Origin: Paenibacillus daejeonensis DSM 15491
GTDB taxonomy: Bacteria; Bacillota; Bacilli; Paenibacillales; Paenibacillaceae
Length of the DNA: 64,000 nt
Direction: 5' to 3'
Assembly: GCF_000378385.1 (NCBI RefSeq)
Contig: NZ_KB899665.1
Coordinates: 168,752 to 232,751, forward strand
A program made the translations under genes and the position numbers. The notes beneath the pieces were generated by a model that saw only the letters and a program-made list of their open reading frames with translations, did not search any database and was not told where the DNA came from. The stretch's first letter is position 1. The number at the start of each line of letters is the position of its first letter. This document shows positions 53,433 to 61,839 of the stretch, piece after piece.

Positions 53433-54449
53433 GTGACGATTCAGGTAGACAAACCCGGCTTGCTGACCCTTCTACAGGATGCAGGCCGGTATGGGTATCA
53501 GAAATATGGCGTGATCGTCAGCGGCGCGATGGACAGCTTTGCTCACCGAACGGCGAATCTGCTGGTGGGCAATGGACCTGCAGAAGCGACGATGGAAATG
53601 ACCGTCATCGGCCCGACGCTGACCTTCGAGGAAGCGGCACTGATTGCTGTCTGCGGCTCCAATCTAAATCCCCGTATTGGCAGCGAGCCGCTTCCGTTGT
53701 GGCGACCGGTCTGGGTGCCGGCGGGAACGACACTTGTCTGCGGCTCGTCGCGGCAAGGCTGCCGCAGTTATCTGGCGGTTGCCGGCGGCTTCGATGTTCC
53801 CGCGGTGATGGGCAGCTACGCCACCTATCTGCGCGCCGGAATTGGCGGTTATGCTGGTCGTGCTCTTAGACCGGGCGACCGGTTGCGGGCAGGGCGCCCG
53901 ACCAGAGCAGGAGAGTTCATCAAGGCGCGTATCCGTCGCGGTGCCGTGGCTGGAGCGGCTTTTGATACGGTGAACTGGTCGGTGTCCAGGGAGCTTATTC
54001 CCGCCTATGCCGAATCGCCCGAAATCCGGATCACCGAAGGCTCGCAGTATGCGTTGTTTGATGAAGCAAGCCGGGAAGCGCTGGGCACGGCTGTCTACCG
54101 GGTCCAGCCGGCGTCCGACCGGATGGGCTACCGTCTGGCGGGCGAGCGGCTGCAGCTGATAGAGCCGCTGGAGATGGTGTCCGAGCCGGTGACCTTCGGT
54201 ACAGTACAGGTACCGCCCGATGGACAGCCGATTGTTCTCATGGCGGACCGGCAGACGACCGGCGGCTATCCGAAGATTGCACAGGTCATTTCGGCAGATC
54301 TGCCACTGCTGGCCCAGGCCCATGTGGGGAGCGAGATCCGTTTTCGTATGGTCAGCTTGCAGGAAGCGCAAGAGAAGGCACTCCTGGTAGGCCTTAGCCT
54401 GCAGGTTATGGAAAAGAGCATTCAGATGTATTTTTCTCAAGGAGGATGA
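53433..54449 (+). CDS. pxpC: 5-oxoprolinase-type subunit PxpC (KipA family), 338 aa
   Basis: Biotin-dependent carboxyltransferase-like (KipA/allophanate hydrolase subunit 2) protein. Motifs TLLQDAGRYGYQKYGVIVSGAMD, YLAVAGGFDVPAVMGSYATY, and QPIVLMADRQTTGGYPKIAQV. Starts at GTG 53433 behind GGAGGGAG; the in-frame extension back to 53307 overlaps pxpB. Three bases before pxpA, so the BCA order is one translational unit. Confidence 0.93.
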   Translation: MTIQVDKPGLLTLLQDAGRYGYQKYGVIVSGAMDSFAHRTANLLVGNGPAEATMEMTVIGPTLTFEEAALIAVCGSNLNPRIGSEPLPLWRPVWVPAGTTLVCGSSRQGCRSYLAVAGGFDVPAVMGSYATYLRAGIGGYAGRALRPGDRLRAGRPTRAGEFIKARIRRGAVAGAAFDTVNWSVSRELIPAYAESPEIRITEGSQYALFDEASREALGTAVYRVQPASDRMGYRLAGERLQLIEPLEMVSEPVTFGTVQVPPDGQPIVLMADRQTTGGYPKIAQVISADLPLLAQAHVGSEIRFRMVSLQEAQEKALLVGLSLQVMEKSIQMYFSQGG

Positions 54450-54452
54450 AGC

Positions 54453-55232
54453 ATGAAGGTAGTGGATTTGAATTGTGATATGGGCGAAAGCTTCGGTGCC
54501 TACACGCTGGGGAGAGATGCTGAGATTCTGAAGTATGTCTCCTCGGCCAACATCGCTTGCGGATTCCATGCAGGCGATGCCGGTACCATGCGCCGTACGG
54601 TGAAGCTGGCGCTGGAGCAAGGCGTGGGCATCGGCGCGCATCCCGGATTGCAGGATCTGATCGGCTTCGGGCGTCGCCGGATGGATATCTCACCGCAGGA
54701 AGCGTACGAGATTGTTGTTTATCAGATTGGCGCGCTCTGGGGCTTTGTCCGCTCGGAGGGTGGACAGCTGCAGCATGTGAAGCCGCATGGAGAGCTGTAC
54801 AATATGGCGGCGCAGAGCGCCCCGCTGGCGGAGGCGATCGCCGAGGCCGTCTACAAGATCGACCCCGGACTCGTCCTGTTTGGTCTGGCTGGTAGTGAGC
54901 TGGTGGCTGCGGGCCGCAAGGCCGGGTTGCGAACAGCCAGTGAAGTATTTTCCGACCGGACGTATCAGGCTGACGGCTCTCTGACCTCCAGAAGACAACC
55001 GGATGCGATGATTACCAAGGACGAAGAAGCGACGGCGCAGGTCATACGGATGGTCAACGAAGGCAAAGTGATGTCACGTCAGCAGGTTGATGTAGATATC
55101 CAGGCGGATACGATCTGCATTCACGGCGATGGCGAGCATGCGCTCACGTTTGCCAGAACCATTCACGAGGCGCTGGGGCAGGCTGGTATTACCGTACAGG
55201 CTGCTGGCAAGTCGGTAGCCGCGACATCCTAA
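54453..55232 (+). CDS. pxpA: 5-oxoprolinase-type subunit PxpA (LamB/YcsF family), 259 aa
   Basis: LamB/YcsF-fold subunit of the lactam-opening complex. Motifs: [59 protein letters not shown] and [15 protein letters not shown]. Full length. AAGGAGGATGAAGC precedes ATG 54453. As it sits between UbiX and a redox pair in a catabolic cluster, the true substrate may be a lactam other than 5-oxoproline. Confidence 0.94.
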   Translation: MKVVDLNCDMGESFGAYTLGRDAEILKYVSSANIACGFHAGDAGTMRRTVKLALEQGVGIGAHPGLQDLIGFGRRRMDISPQEAYEIVVYQIGALWGFVRSEGGQLQHVKPHGELYNMAAQSAPLAEAIAEAVYKIDPGLVLFGLAGSELVAAGRKAGLRTASEVFSDRTYQADGSLTSRRQPDAMITKDEEATAQVIRMVNEGKVMSRQQVDVDIQADTICIHGDGEHALTFARTIHEALGQAGITVQAAGKSVAATS

Positions 55233-55253
55233 CCTACAGATAGGAGCAGTGCA

Positions 55254-56990
55254 ATGAACGCGAAGCATATCGAAGCAGACGTATTGGTCGTTGGCTCCGG
55301 AGCGGCCGGCATGATGGCTGCCAAGGCGGCGGCTGATGGGGGAGCGAAGGTCGTGTTGGTGGACAAAAGCCTGATCGGCCGAGGCGGCGCGACGATTCTC
55401 GCCCAGATGACCGTGGCGGTAGCGTTGGGTGAAGCCGAGGCGGACAACCCCGACATCCATTTTGAGGATACGATGAAAGGCAGCCGTGACATGGCCGATC
55501 CGGTCATTGTGCGGACCATTGTGGACCGCGGACCGGAGGTCATCCGTGAGGTGGAAGGCTACGGCGTGAAATGGGCCCGTACACCGGATGGCAAGCATGC
55601 GCAGGTCGTTGCTCCGGGACATAGCCGCCAGCGCTGCGTGTATGTGGATATTCTCAATACGGGCGGCGCCACCTCGGCGGGCCTGCGCAAGGCGATCTGG
55701 AAGCATCCGCGCATCGAGCGGCTCAAAAACGTCATGATCACCAAGCTGGTTGTGGAGAATGGCACGGTTCAGGGAGCCGTCGGCTTCGGTATCGAGCGCT
55801 ATGAGCCGTTTACGGTTGCCGCGGGTGCGGTAATTCTGGCGACGGGAGGACTGACCGAGGTCTATGCGCGCAACAGTGCCTCGGCCAACATGACGGGCGA
55901 TGGCTTCCTGTTGGCCGCAGAAGCGGGGGCGGAGCTGCGCGACATGGAGATGGTTCAGTTTTTCCCGATTGCTCATCTGCATCCGCCGTTGGTTGGCATC
56001 GATCCGATCATGTGGGACCCGTTCCGCTACAAGCTGGGTGGACGGCTGCTCAATGGCAACCACGAAGAATTCATGGACCGCTATAACAAGGAGCAATCCG
56101 GCGTCTATACGGCAGCCCGGGACCAGACGAGCTATGCGATCTTTCAGGAGGTCGAGGCCGGACGGGGCACGCCGCATGGCGGCGCGTACCTGGACTTTCG
56201 GATGGTAGAGGAGGCGCGACTGAAGGAGGCTTTTGGCCCTGTCATTAAGATTCTGGCTGACCAGGGTGTTGATCTGACCCGCGACCTGGTCGAGGTGGCA
56301 CCGATGGCGCATTTCACCATGGGCGGCATCCGCGTGAACTCGGACATGGAGACGCGTGTGCCGGGTCTGTATGCGTGCGGTGAGCTTATCTATGGCATGC
56401 ATGGCGCCAACCGGCTCTCCGGCAACGCCATCACGGAAGCGCTCGTCACCGGGCGGATTGCCGCAGAGACTGCGGTGCAGGCTAACCGTGGTCGTGGCGA
56501 TGCGGAGCTGGTGCGGTCGGCGCTGGCGGCTGAAGTAACGCGGCTGGAGGCCTTCTGGCACCCGCGCAGCGTCGAGCAGGATGAGGCTTCGATGCTGGCC
56601 TGCAAGCGCGAGCTGCAGCAGCTGATGTGGGAGGACGCCGGCCCGCTTCGCACCGAAGCGAGCCTGGAGCGAGCCTTGGACCGGCTAACCGAGCTGGGTG
56701 AGCGGGTACGCGGGGTAGCGCTGGCGCCGCAGCGGAGCTTCGCCCTGTCTCTGGCGGAGAAGCTGGAGCTCAGCGGCATGATTCAACTGAGCGAGTCTAT
56801 CGTGCGCGGCGGACTGGTCCGCCGGGAGACGCGGGGCGCGCATGTACGGCTGGACTACGCCGATGCTTATGAGACCGCGGTCACAACCGTTTTCGCGCTG
56901 GCTGAGAGTGGAGAGTGGAGCGTCAGGGAGCAGCCTCTGGCCGAAGCGATAGAAGACAGCAAAGGGGACGAGGCAGCATGGCAACAGTAA
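55254..56990 (+). CDS. FAD-dependent flavoprotein of the fumarate reductase/succinate dehydrogenase type, 578 aa
   Basis: FAD-binding oxidoreductase with the dinucleotide motif VLVVGSGAAGMMAAKAAADGG, a FAD-contacting KSLIGRGGATILAQM, the active-site region APMAHFTMGGIRVNSDMETR, and ACGELIYGMHGANRLSGNAITE near the end of the FAD domain. The helical C-terminal domain is of the SdhA/AprA type. No signal or membrane anchor subunit is encoded nearby. It overlaps the next 2Fe-2S gene by 13 bp, so the two form a soluble two-subunit enzyme that probably reduces or oxidises a double bond of a pathway intermediate. Confidence 0.9.
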   Translation: MNAKHIEADVLVVGSGAAGMMAAKAAADGGAKVVLVDKSLIGRGGATILAQMTVAVALGEAEADNPDIHFEDTMKGSRDMADPVIVRTIVDRGPEVIREVEGYGVKWARTPDGKHAQVVAPGHSRQRCVYVDILNTGGATSAGLRKAIWKHPRIERLKNVMITKLVVENGTVQGAVGFGIERYEPFTVAAGAVILATGGLTEVYARNSASANMTGDGFLLAAEAGAELRDMEMVQFFPIAHLHPPLVGIDPIMWDPFRYKLGGRLLNGNHEEFMDRYNKEQSGVYTAARDQTSYAIFQEVEAGRGTPHGGAYLDFRMVEEARLKEAFGPVIKILADQGVDLTRDLVEVAPMAHFTMGGIRVNSDMETRVPGLYACGELIYGMHGANRLSGNAITEALVTGRIAAETAVQANRGRGDAELVRSALAAEVTRLEAFWHPRSVEQDEASMLACKRELQQLMWEDAGPLRTEASLERALDRLTELGERVRGVALAPQRSFALSLAEKLELSGMIQLSESIVRGGLVRRETRGAHVRLDYADAYETAVTTVFALAESGEWSVREQPLAEAIEDSKGDEAAWQQ

Positions 56991-57289
56991 CGTTACACAC
57001 CGTGCGCGGTGACGAGGACAGCGGACGTCGGGAAGAAACATATGAGGTGCCGTACCGTGAAGGCATGAGCCTGCTCGACGCCATCTTCTGGATCCGGGAG
57101 CATCAGGACGCCTCCTTCGCTGTGCGCTATTCCTGCCGTTCTGCGAATGCCTGCAAGGAATGCATGGCGCTAATTGATGGCAAGGCAGGCTTTCTATGCA
57201 GCGTCCGGGCGGTGCCGGAAACGGCTGTGCGCCTGGAGCCGCTGCCGACCATGGCTTGGATCAAGGACCTGGCAACTGCGCTGGAGTAG
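56978..57289 (+). CDS. 2Fe-2S subunit, SdhB N-terminal-like, 103 aa
   Basis: A stand-alone plant-type 2Fe-2S domain with Cys53, Cys59, Cys62 and Cys74, like the N-terminal half of SdhB (C-x5-C-x2-C-x11-C). The 3Fe-4S/4Fe-4S C-terminal half of SdhB is absent, so this is a reduced electron-transfer subunit. ATG 56978 lies inside the end of the flavoprotein gene. It should hand electrons between the FAD subunit and an outside carrier. Confidence 0.88.
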   Translation: MATVTLHTVRGDEDSGRREETYEVPYREGMSLLDAIFWIREHQDASFAVRYSCRSANACKECMALIDGKAGFLCSVRAVPETAVRLEPLPTMAWIKDLATALE

Positions 57290-57302
57290 GGAGGAGATTA
57301 GC

Positions 57303-58262
57303 ATGCAACAGAAACTGACCATTGCGATGTCCGAGAGCGACCGCACCCACCGGCTGCTCTCCGGCCGTGAAACGCTGGGGGCTTGGACACTGGAGCCTCA
57401 GGCGGCGAGTATTGAGGAAATCTTCGTCAAGCAGATCTCGGGCGCGGTCTATGATGTCTCCGAGCTGTCGCTGGCTTCATACCTGATCGCGCTGGGGCGG
57501 GGAGAGCAGCGGCTCACGGCGATTCCGGTCTTTCTCTCTCGCTCGTTCCGACACAATGCCATCTATGTCCGCAGCGACAGCCCGTGGACGCACCCTTCAG
57601 AGCTGAAGGGCGTCAGCTTCGGCTTTCCGGAGTATCAGATGACGGCGGCGGTCTGGGTGCGCGGCATGTTCCGGCATGAGTGGGGAATCGGTCTTGGCGA
57701 GATGGACTGGGTTACGTACCGTGAGGAACGGGTCCCGATTGCGACACCGGCCCGCCGGGGCGCGGGGGAGGATATCTTTGACGCGCTGGCCTCTGGAGAG
57801 GTCGATGCCATTATGACGGCGAGACGTCCTCCGGCACGCTACTTTCCTGCATCGGGCGAGGGCGGCACGCTGCGTCGGCTGATCCCGGAGGTCTGGGAGG
57901 CAGAGCGCGATTATTACCGCCGGACAGGTATTTTTCCGATCATGCATCTGGTGTCGGTCAAGGCGGAGACCGCCGAGCGGCATCCGGAGCTGCCGAAGCA
58001 GCTCTATGAGCTGATGCTGCAGCGCAAGGATGAGGGCATCGCCCAAGCGCTGGAGACAATCAAAAATCCAACCTCCGTGCCATGGCTGCTGGAGGCGGCT
58101 GAACGGAGCGCGCAGCTGATGCAGGACGACATGTGGCCTTATGGCCTGCAGGCCAATTGGCCGCAGATCGAGTTGTTCATGTCTTATCTGCAGGAGGACG
58201 GGCTGTTGGATCGCAAGCTGGCAGCCGAAGACATCTTTCACGCTTCTGTTCTGCATACGTAG
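57303..58262 (+). CDS. 4,5-dihydroxyphthalate decarboxylase-like / binding-protein-fold protein, 319 aa
   Basis: Matches the family of 4,5-dihydroxyphthalate decarboxylase, which has a type 2 periplasmic-binding fold. Diagnostic stretches: YDVSELSLASYLIALGRG, AIPVFLSRSFRHNAIYVR, LKGVSFGFPEYQMTAAVWV, RGMFRHEWGIGLGEMDW, and MHLVSVKAE. No signal peptide, so cytoplasmic. ATG 57303 follows GGGAGGAGATTAGC. It may be a second decarboxylase of the pathway, but many relatives are uncharacterised and may only bind the substrate. Confidence 0.85.
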   Translation: MQQKLTIAMSESDRTHRLLSGRETLGAWTLEPQAASIEEIFVKQISGAVYDVSELSLASYLIALGRGEQRLTAIPVFLSRSFRHNAIYVRSDSPWTHPSELKGVSFGFPEYQMTAAVWVRGMFRHEWGIGLGEMDWVTYREERVPIATPARRGAGEDIFDALASGEVDAIMTARRPPARYFPASGEGGTLRRLIPEVWEAERDYYRRTGIFPIMHLVSVKAETAERHPELPKQLYELMLQRKDEGIAQALETIKNPTSVPWLLEAAERSAQLMQDDMWPYGLQANWPQIELFMSYLQEDGLLDRKLAAEDIFHASVLHT

Positions 58263-58336
58263 CTCCTGCCCGTGCATAGGCTTGTGGAAAGAGCCGCTGC
58301 GGCGGTTCGTGTACGAGCCGAAACGGGGGGAGAGTC

Positions 58337-59551
58337 ATGCGAGCCATTATAGCAGCATTGCGCCGCTGTCAGGAGGAACGACGTTCCTGCGTCATCGCCA
58401 CGATAATCCAGGTGGAGGGTTCCGCTTACCGCCGGGAGGGCGCGCGCTGTCTCATTCATGTGAATGGCGAGATCACTGGTATATTAAGCGGCGGGTGCCT
58501 CGAGGAGGAACTGAGGTTGCAGGTCTGCACGGTGTTCGCTGACGGGGTCCCGAAGCGGGTCGCCTACGATCTCAGGGCAGGCGAGGACGAGCCATGGGGG
58601 CTCGGACAAGGCTGCAATGGTGCCGTGACGATCTGGCTTGAGCTGTTCGACCCTGTCCTTCGTCCGGAGGCAGCAGCTGTGATGCTCGCAGATGGCGAAG
58701 CAAGACTTACTAGCGAGATCCCTTACTGGGCGCTAATGGTAGTAAGTGCTGAGACAGGTGGGCCTTACAGACCTGGAGATCGCTTGAAAATCTCGGAAGA
58801 GGATAGGCAGTTGGGAAATCCGTTGGCAGCGCCTGACACCGTTACGGGCCTGCGTTCAGTTACTATAGAAAGACATTCCCTTGAGGTATTTACGGAGCAC
58901 ATCCGGTCAGAGCCGAGGCTGTACATTATTGGCGTCGGCGCCGATGTCGAGCTGCTCTCGCGGCTGGCAGGACTGATGGCATGGCCCGCTACCGTGGTCT
59001 ATCATCAGACTTCGCGGGCGGATGAAGCCATGTTCCCAGCTGCTGAGCAGGTGCTTCACGTGCCGCGCGGGGATTTCTCTCGTCTCGGAGAACGGCCTGG
59101 CAGCTATGCCGTCGTGATGACGCATCAGCTGGAGCTTGACCAGGAGGCGGTGCGCCAGCTACTGCCGATGGCTCACCTCGCCTATGTTGGCGTACTAGGC
59201 TCTCGCAGCCGGATCCAGCGCATCGTGACGCATGCCGCGACTGCCTCAGGCTTCCGTGCCGAATGGCTGCACAAGCTGCATGCTCCTATTGGTCTGGATA
59301 TCGGCGGCGGAACGCCTGAGACCATCAGCCTGAGCATTATGTCAGAAATGATGGCGCATCGTCATGGCAGGCTGGGCGGCTCACTGCGCGACATGGGCAT
59401 GTTGCTATCTTCCGCAGAGGATGAGGCCCGTCTTGTGGCTGGAGGCGAGGAGCCAGGGGAGAAAGTGAGCCGAGAGCAGCGTTCGGGCCGGATCTTGGGC
59501 TGGAGCCCAGAGTTAAGTCCTGTCTCTCAAGACGGGAGGGCTACCGAATGA
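58337..59551 (+). CDS. XdhC/CoxI-family protein, 404 aa
   Basis: Molybdenum cofactor maturation and insertion factor for xanthine-dehydrogenase-type enzymes. N-terminal XdhC domain (ATIIQVEGSAYRREGARCLI, ILSGGCLEEEL, PWGLGQGCNGAVTIWLELFD) and a C-terminal Rossmann domain (LYIIGVGADVELLSRLAGLM, HQLELDQEAVRQLL, AYVGVLGSRSRIQRI, LHAPIGLDIGGGTPETISLS). GGGGGGAGAGTC precedes ATG 58337. Overlaps the MocA-like gene by ATGA. The expected molybdenum hydroxylase subunits are not in the window. Confidence 0.92.
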   Translation: MRAIIAALRRCQEERRSCVIATIIQVEGSAYRREGARCLIHVNGEITGILSGGCLEEELRLQVCTVFADGVPKRVAYDLRAGEDEPWGLGQGCNGAVTIWLELFDPVLRPEAAAVMLADGEARLTSEIPYWALMVVSAETGGPYRPGDRLKISEEDRQLGNPLAAPDTVTGLRSVTIERHSLEVFTEHIRSEPRLYIIGVGADVELLSRLAGLMAWPATVVYHQTSRADEAMFPAAEQVLHVPRGDFSRLGERPGSYAVVMTHQLELDQEAVRQLLPMAHLAYVGVLGSRSRIQRIVTHAATASGFRAEWLHKLHAPIGLDIGGGTPETISLSIMSEMMAHRHGRLGGSLRDMGMLLSSAEDEARLVAGGEEPGEKVSREQRSGRILGWSPELSPVSQDGRATE

Positions 59552-60342
59552 GGAAGGCGAAGCTCTGGCTAGCCATCATCGCGGCCGGACAATCGCAGCG
59601 TATGGGCTCACCCAAGCAACTGCTGCCCATTGGCGACGTGCCGATGCTGCAGCATGTCACACGCCGGGTCCTGAGGGCTAGGTCCGGCATTCTCTCGGAG
59701 GCTGGGGTTCCCTGCAACCAACTGTTTCACCTTGATTTGCCAGGGGCTGAACGTTCTCAGCGTAACCCCCAAGGGGAAGAAGGGACGCCTGAACATAACC
59801 TCTTGCCCACTGACATACGGTTGCTACAGGAGTCGGTACGGGAGCAATTGCATGTACAGGTCCAAGTGGCGGTCATTGCCTCAGCTGATCCGGAGCTTCG
59901 CGCCCACTGCCAGGAGCCGGGAGCCCTATGGCTTGTTAACGACCAGCCCCAGCTCGGCATGAGCCGCTCGATCGTAACGGCGGCCCGGCATGCTGCAGAT
60001 GCTGGGGCGGATGCGCTGATGATCTTGCTAGGCGACCAGCCAGGCATTGAGCCTAACACTGTGGTGCAGGTGGCTGCGGCTTATCTGACGGAGGGTACGG
60101 TCATCGTGCAGACCCGTTATTTGGACGGGCCGGGTCACCCGGTCCTTTTCAATAGACAGTTGTTCCCCCAGCTGCTTCAGCTCCAAGGGGACCACGGGGC
60201 GCGGGAGGTGCTGCGGCAGCACCGGGAATCCATTCATTACGTCGACGTACCGGCCCGCGCCCCCGTCGATCTGGACACGCCAGAGGATTATGAAGGCTAC
60301 TATACAAGTACTAAGGAGGGGAGCCAGCATGGCTACACTTGA
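59548..60342 (+). CDS. MocA-type molybdenum cofactor cytidylyltransferase (NTP transferase), 264 aa
   Basis: Nucleotidyltransferase of the MobA/MocA class that converts Moco to the cytosine dinucleotide form for XdhC-served enzymes. N-terminal AIIAAGQSQRMGSPKQLLPIGD, later LVNDQPQLGMSRSIVTAAR, MILLGDQPGI and GHPVLFNRQLFPQL. There is an extra polar stretch of about 40 residues (about 45-95) not usual in the family. Overlaps XdhC by 4 bp and the LLM monooxygenase by 14 bp. Confidence 0.9.
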   Translation: MRKAKLWLAIIAAGQSQRMGSPKQLLPIGDVPMLQHVTRRVLRARSGILSEAGVPCNQLFHLDLPGAERSQRNPQGEEGTPEHNLLPTDIRLLQESVREQLHVQVQVAVIASADPELRAHCQEPGALWLVNDQPQLGMSRSIVTAARHAADAGADALMILLGDQPGIEPNTVVQVAAAYLTEGTVIVQTRYLDGPGHPVLFNRQLFPQLLQLQGDHGAREVLRQHRESIHYVDVPARAPVDLDTPEDYEGYYTSTKEGSQHGYT

Positions 60343-61516
60343 TTCATCCCAGCTATGGACGCCGCCTGAACCGCTGCATCACCCTGACAGCCCGTTGTCC
60401 AAAGCTTTTCAGCAGCCCTTGATGCTCGGTTTGTTCCTGCCTTTGCAGACCGGTGGCTGGTCGCAATCCACGCTGCCAAGAGGCACGGATTGGTCCTACG
60501 CGTACAATGCCAAACTGACCAAACAAGCGGAAGCGCTCGGCTTCGATGTGGTGTTCGGGCTCTCGCAATGGCTGCCCAAAGGGGGATTTGGGGGCGAGGC
60601 CCACTACCGCGAAAATTTCCTGGACCCATTTGTTTCTACTGTCGCGCTGGCTGCCGAAACCAAGCGCATCTTGCTGCTGGGTACGATTCATGTGTTGTAC
60701 GGCCCGTGGCATCCGATGCATCTGGCACGCTTCCTCGCGACAGCCGACCATATCTCCCAGGGCAGGTTCGGGGCCAATATTGTGACGGGTTATGCCGAGA
60801 ATGAGCCGCGGATGTTCGGGGCGACCCGACTGGATCATGACTCGCGCTATGATAGATCAGCTGAGTTCATACGCATCTGCAATGCGCTCTGGTCGGGCGA
60901 GGATAATCTGACGTACCAAGGCGAATATTATGCGCTGGAGGATGCCTATGTCTCGCCGAGACCGCTCTATGGGCGTCCGGTCCTGGCATCCGCCTCCGGA
61001 TCGCCGGCAGGGTTTCAGTATGCGGCACGATACTCCGACATTGTGTTTGTCTCCAGCCCCGCAGGAGAGAAGCTGGCGGACGCCCTCCCCAAGCTGCCCG
61101 CTCATGTAGCAGCCGTTAAGGATGCGGCCACGGCACAGCAGCGCCAAGTCCGGGTTATTATTAACCCGACCATTATCGTACGACCGACGCGGGAAGAGGC
61201 GCTTGCGTATTATCAATCGATTATGGATCACGCCGATCTGGGCTCGATTCGCAATTTCTATGCTCGACACGCGGCGGGGGACAGTGTCTCGTGGCTGGAG
61301 CACTCGGCCAAGGGACGAGCCGTGGGCGGCCACCTGCATATCATCGGCTCGCCCGAGGAGGTCGCAGAGCAGCTGCGGCAGCTCCACGCAACAGGGATCG
61401 ACGGCATCCAGATCACCTTCTACGATTACGAGCCGGAGCTCGCGTACTTTGGCGAGAGTGTCATTCCGCTCTTGGAGCAGGCCGGTCTGCGATTGCCGCT
61501 GGATGCTACTAATTAA
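60329..61516 (+). CDS. LLM-class flavin-dependent monooxygenase (RutA/SfnG-like), 395 aa
   Basis: Luciferase-like TIM-barrel monooxygenase that uses reduced FMN from a separate reductase. Motifs: LGLFLPLQTGGWSQSTLPRG, AEALGFDVVFGLSQWLPKGG, LATADHISQGRFGANIVTG, and VLASASGSPAGFQYAARYSD. Closest in pattern to pyrimidine monooxygenase RutA and dimethylsulfone monooxygenase SfnG. AAGGAGGGGAGCCAGC precedes ATG 60329; an upstream in-frame start at 60290 lies in MocA. Last gene of the cluster, followed by a terminator. May open or oxidise a ring in the pathway. Confidence 0.9.
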   Translation: MATLDSSQLWTPPEPLHHPDSPLSKAFQQPLMLGLFLPLQTGGWSQSTLPRGTDWSYAYNAKLTKQAEALGFDVVFGLSQWLPKGGFGGEAHYRENFLDPFVSTVALAAETKRILLLGTIHVLYGPWHPMHLARFLATADHISQGRFGANIVTGYAENEPRMFGATRLDHDSRYDRSAEFIRICNALWSGEDNLTYQGEYYALEDAYVSPRPLYGRPVLASASGSPAGFQYAARYSDIVFVSSPAGEKLADALPKLPAHVAAVKDAATAQQRQVRVIINPTIIVRPTREEALAYYQSIMDHADLGSIRNFYARHAAGDSVSWLEHSAKGRAVGGHLHIIGSPEEVAEQLRQLHATGIDGIQITFYDYEPELAYFGESVIPLLEQAGLRLPLDATN

Positions 61517-61539
61517 GCGAAGTATGATGGCTAAAACTC

Positions 61540-61583
61540 AAAAAGGACTGATGGAAAGCATTCGTTTCCAACCAGTCCTTTTT
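61540..61583 (+). terminator. Terminator of the catabolic cluster
   Basis: AAAAAGGACTGATGGAAA pairs with TTTCCAACCAGTCCTTTTT (one bulge), with the T tract in the 3' arm. Confidence 0.9.
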
Positions 61584-61613
61584 GCATATCAGTGGGCCGG
61601 ACTGCGCCGCTCC

Positions 61614-61735
61614 AACTTTGTATCTCCACAGCGCCCACATTGGGCTAACTAATTAGATCTATCGCGCCTTTGTTCCTATGCAGCTCCGAATCCAGCAAAC
61701 TCATCCGATCCAACGCACCCTAGTTCCTCTGCAGC
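61614..61735. repeat. Three decayed copies of the 51-bp repeat (locus F)
   Basis: GCGCC anchors at 61614 and 61664 (50 bp) and GTTCCT anchors at 61672 and 61723 (51 bp). The last two read TATCG, CGCCTTTGTTCCT and CAACG, CACCCTAGTTCCT, then CTGCAGC. Related to loci B, C and E, but more worn. Confidence 0.65.
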
Positions 61736-61839
61736 GTTACATTCGTTCGGGAAAGGTTTGGTGGAGGGTGTTAATGATATCGATAATAAGGATATGAGAG
61801 AGGGCTAACTGCTTGCCAGGAGTGCTTAGCATAGGTAGC

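Noticed and set aside
55074-56561. A 495-residue minus-strand frame opposite pxpA and the flavoprotein
   Set aside because: Long antisense frame caused by GC-rich codon use; the plus-strand genes have intact motifs.
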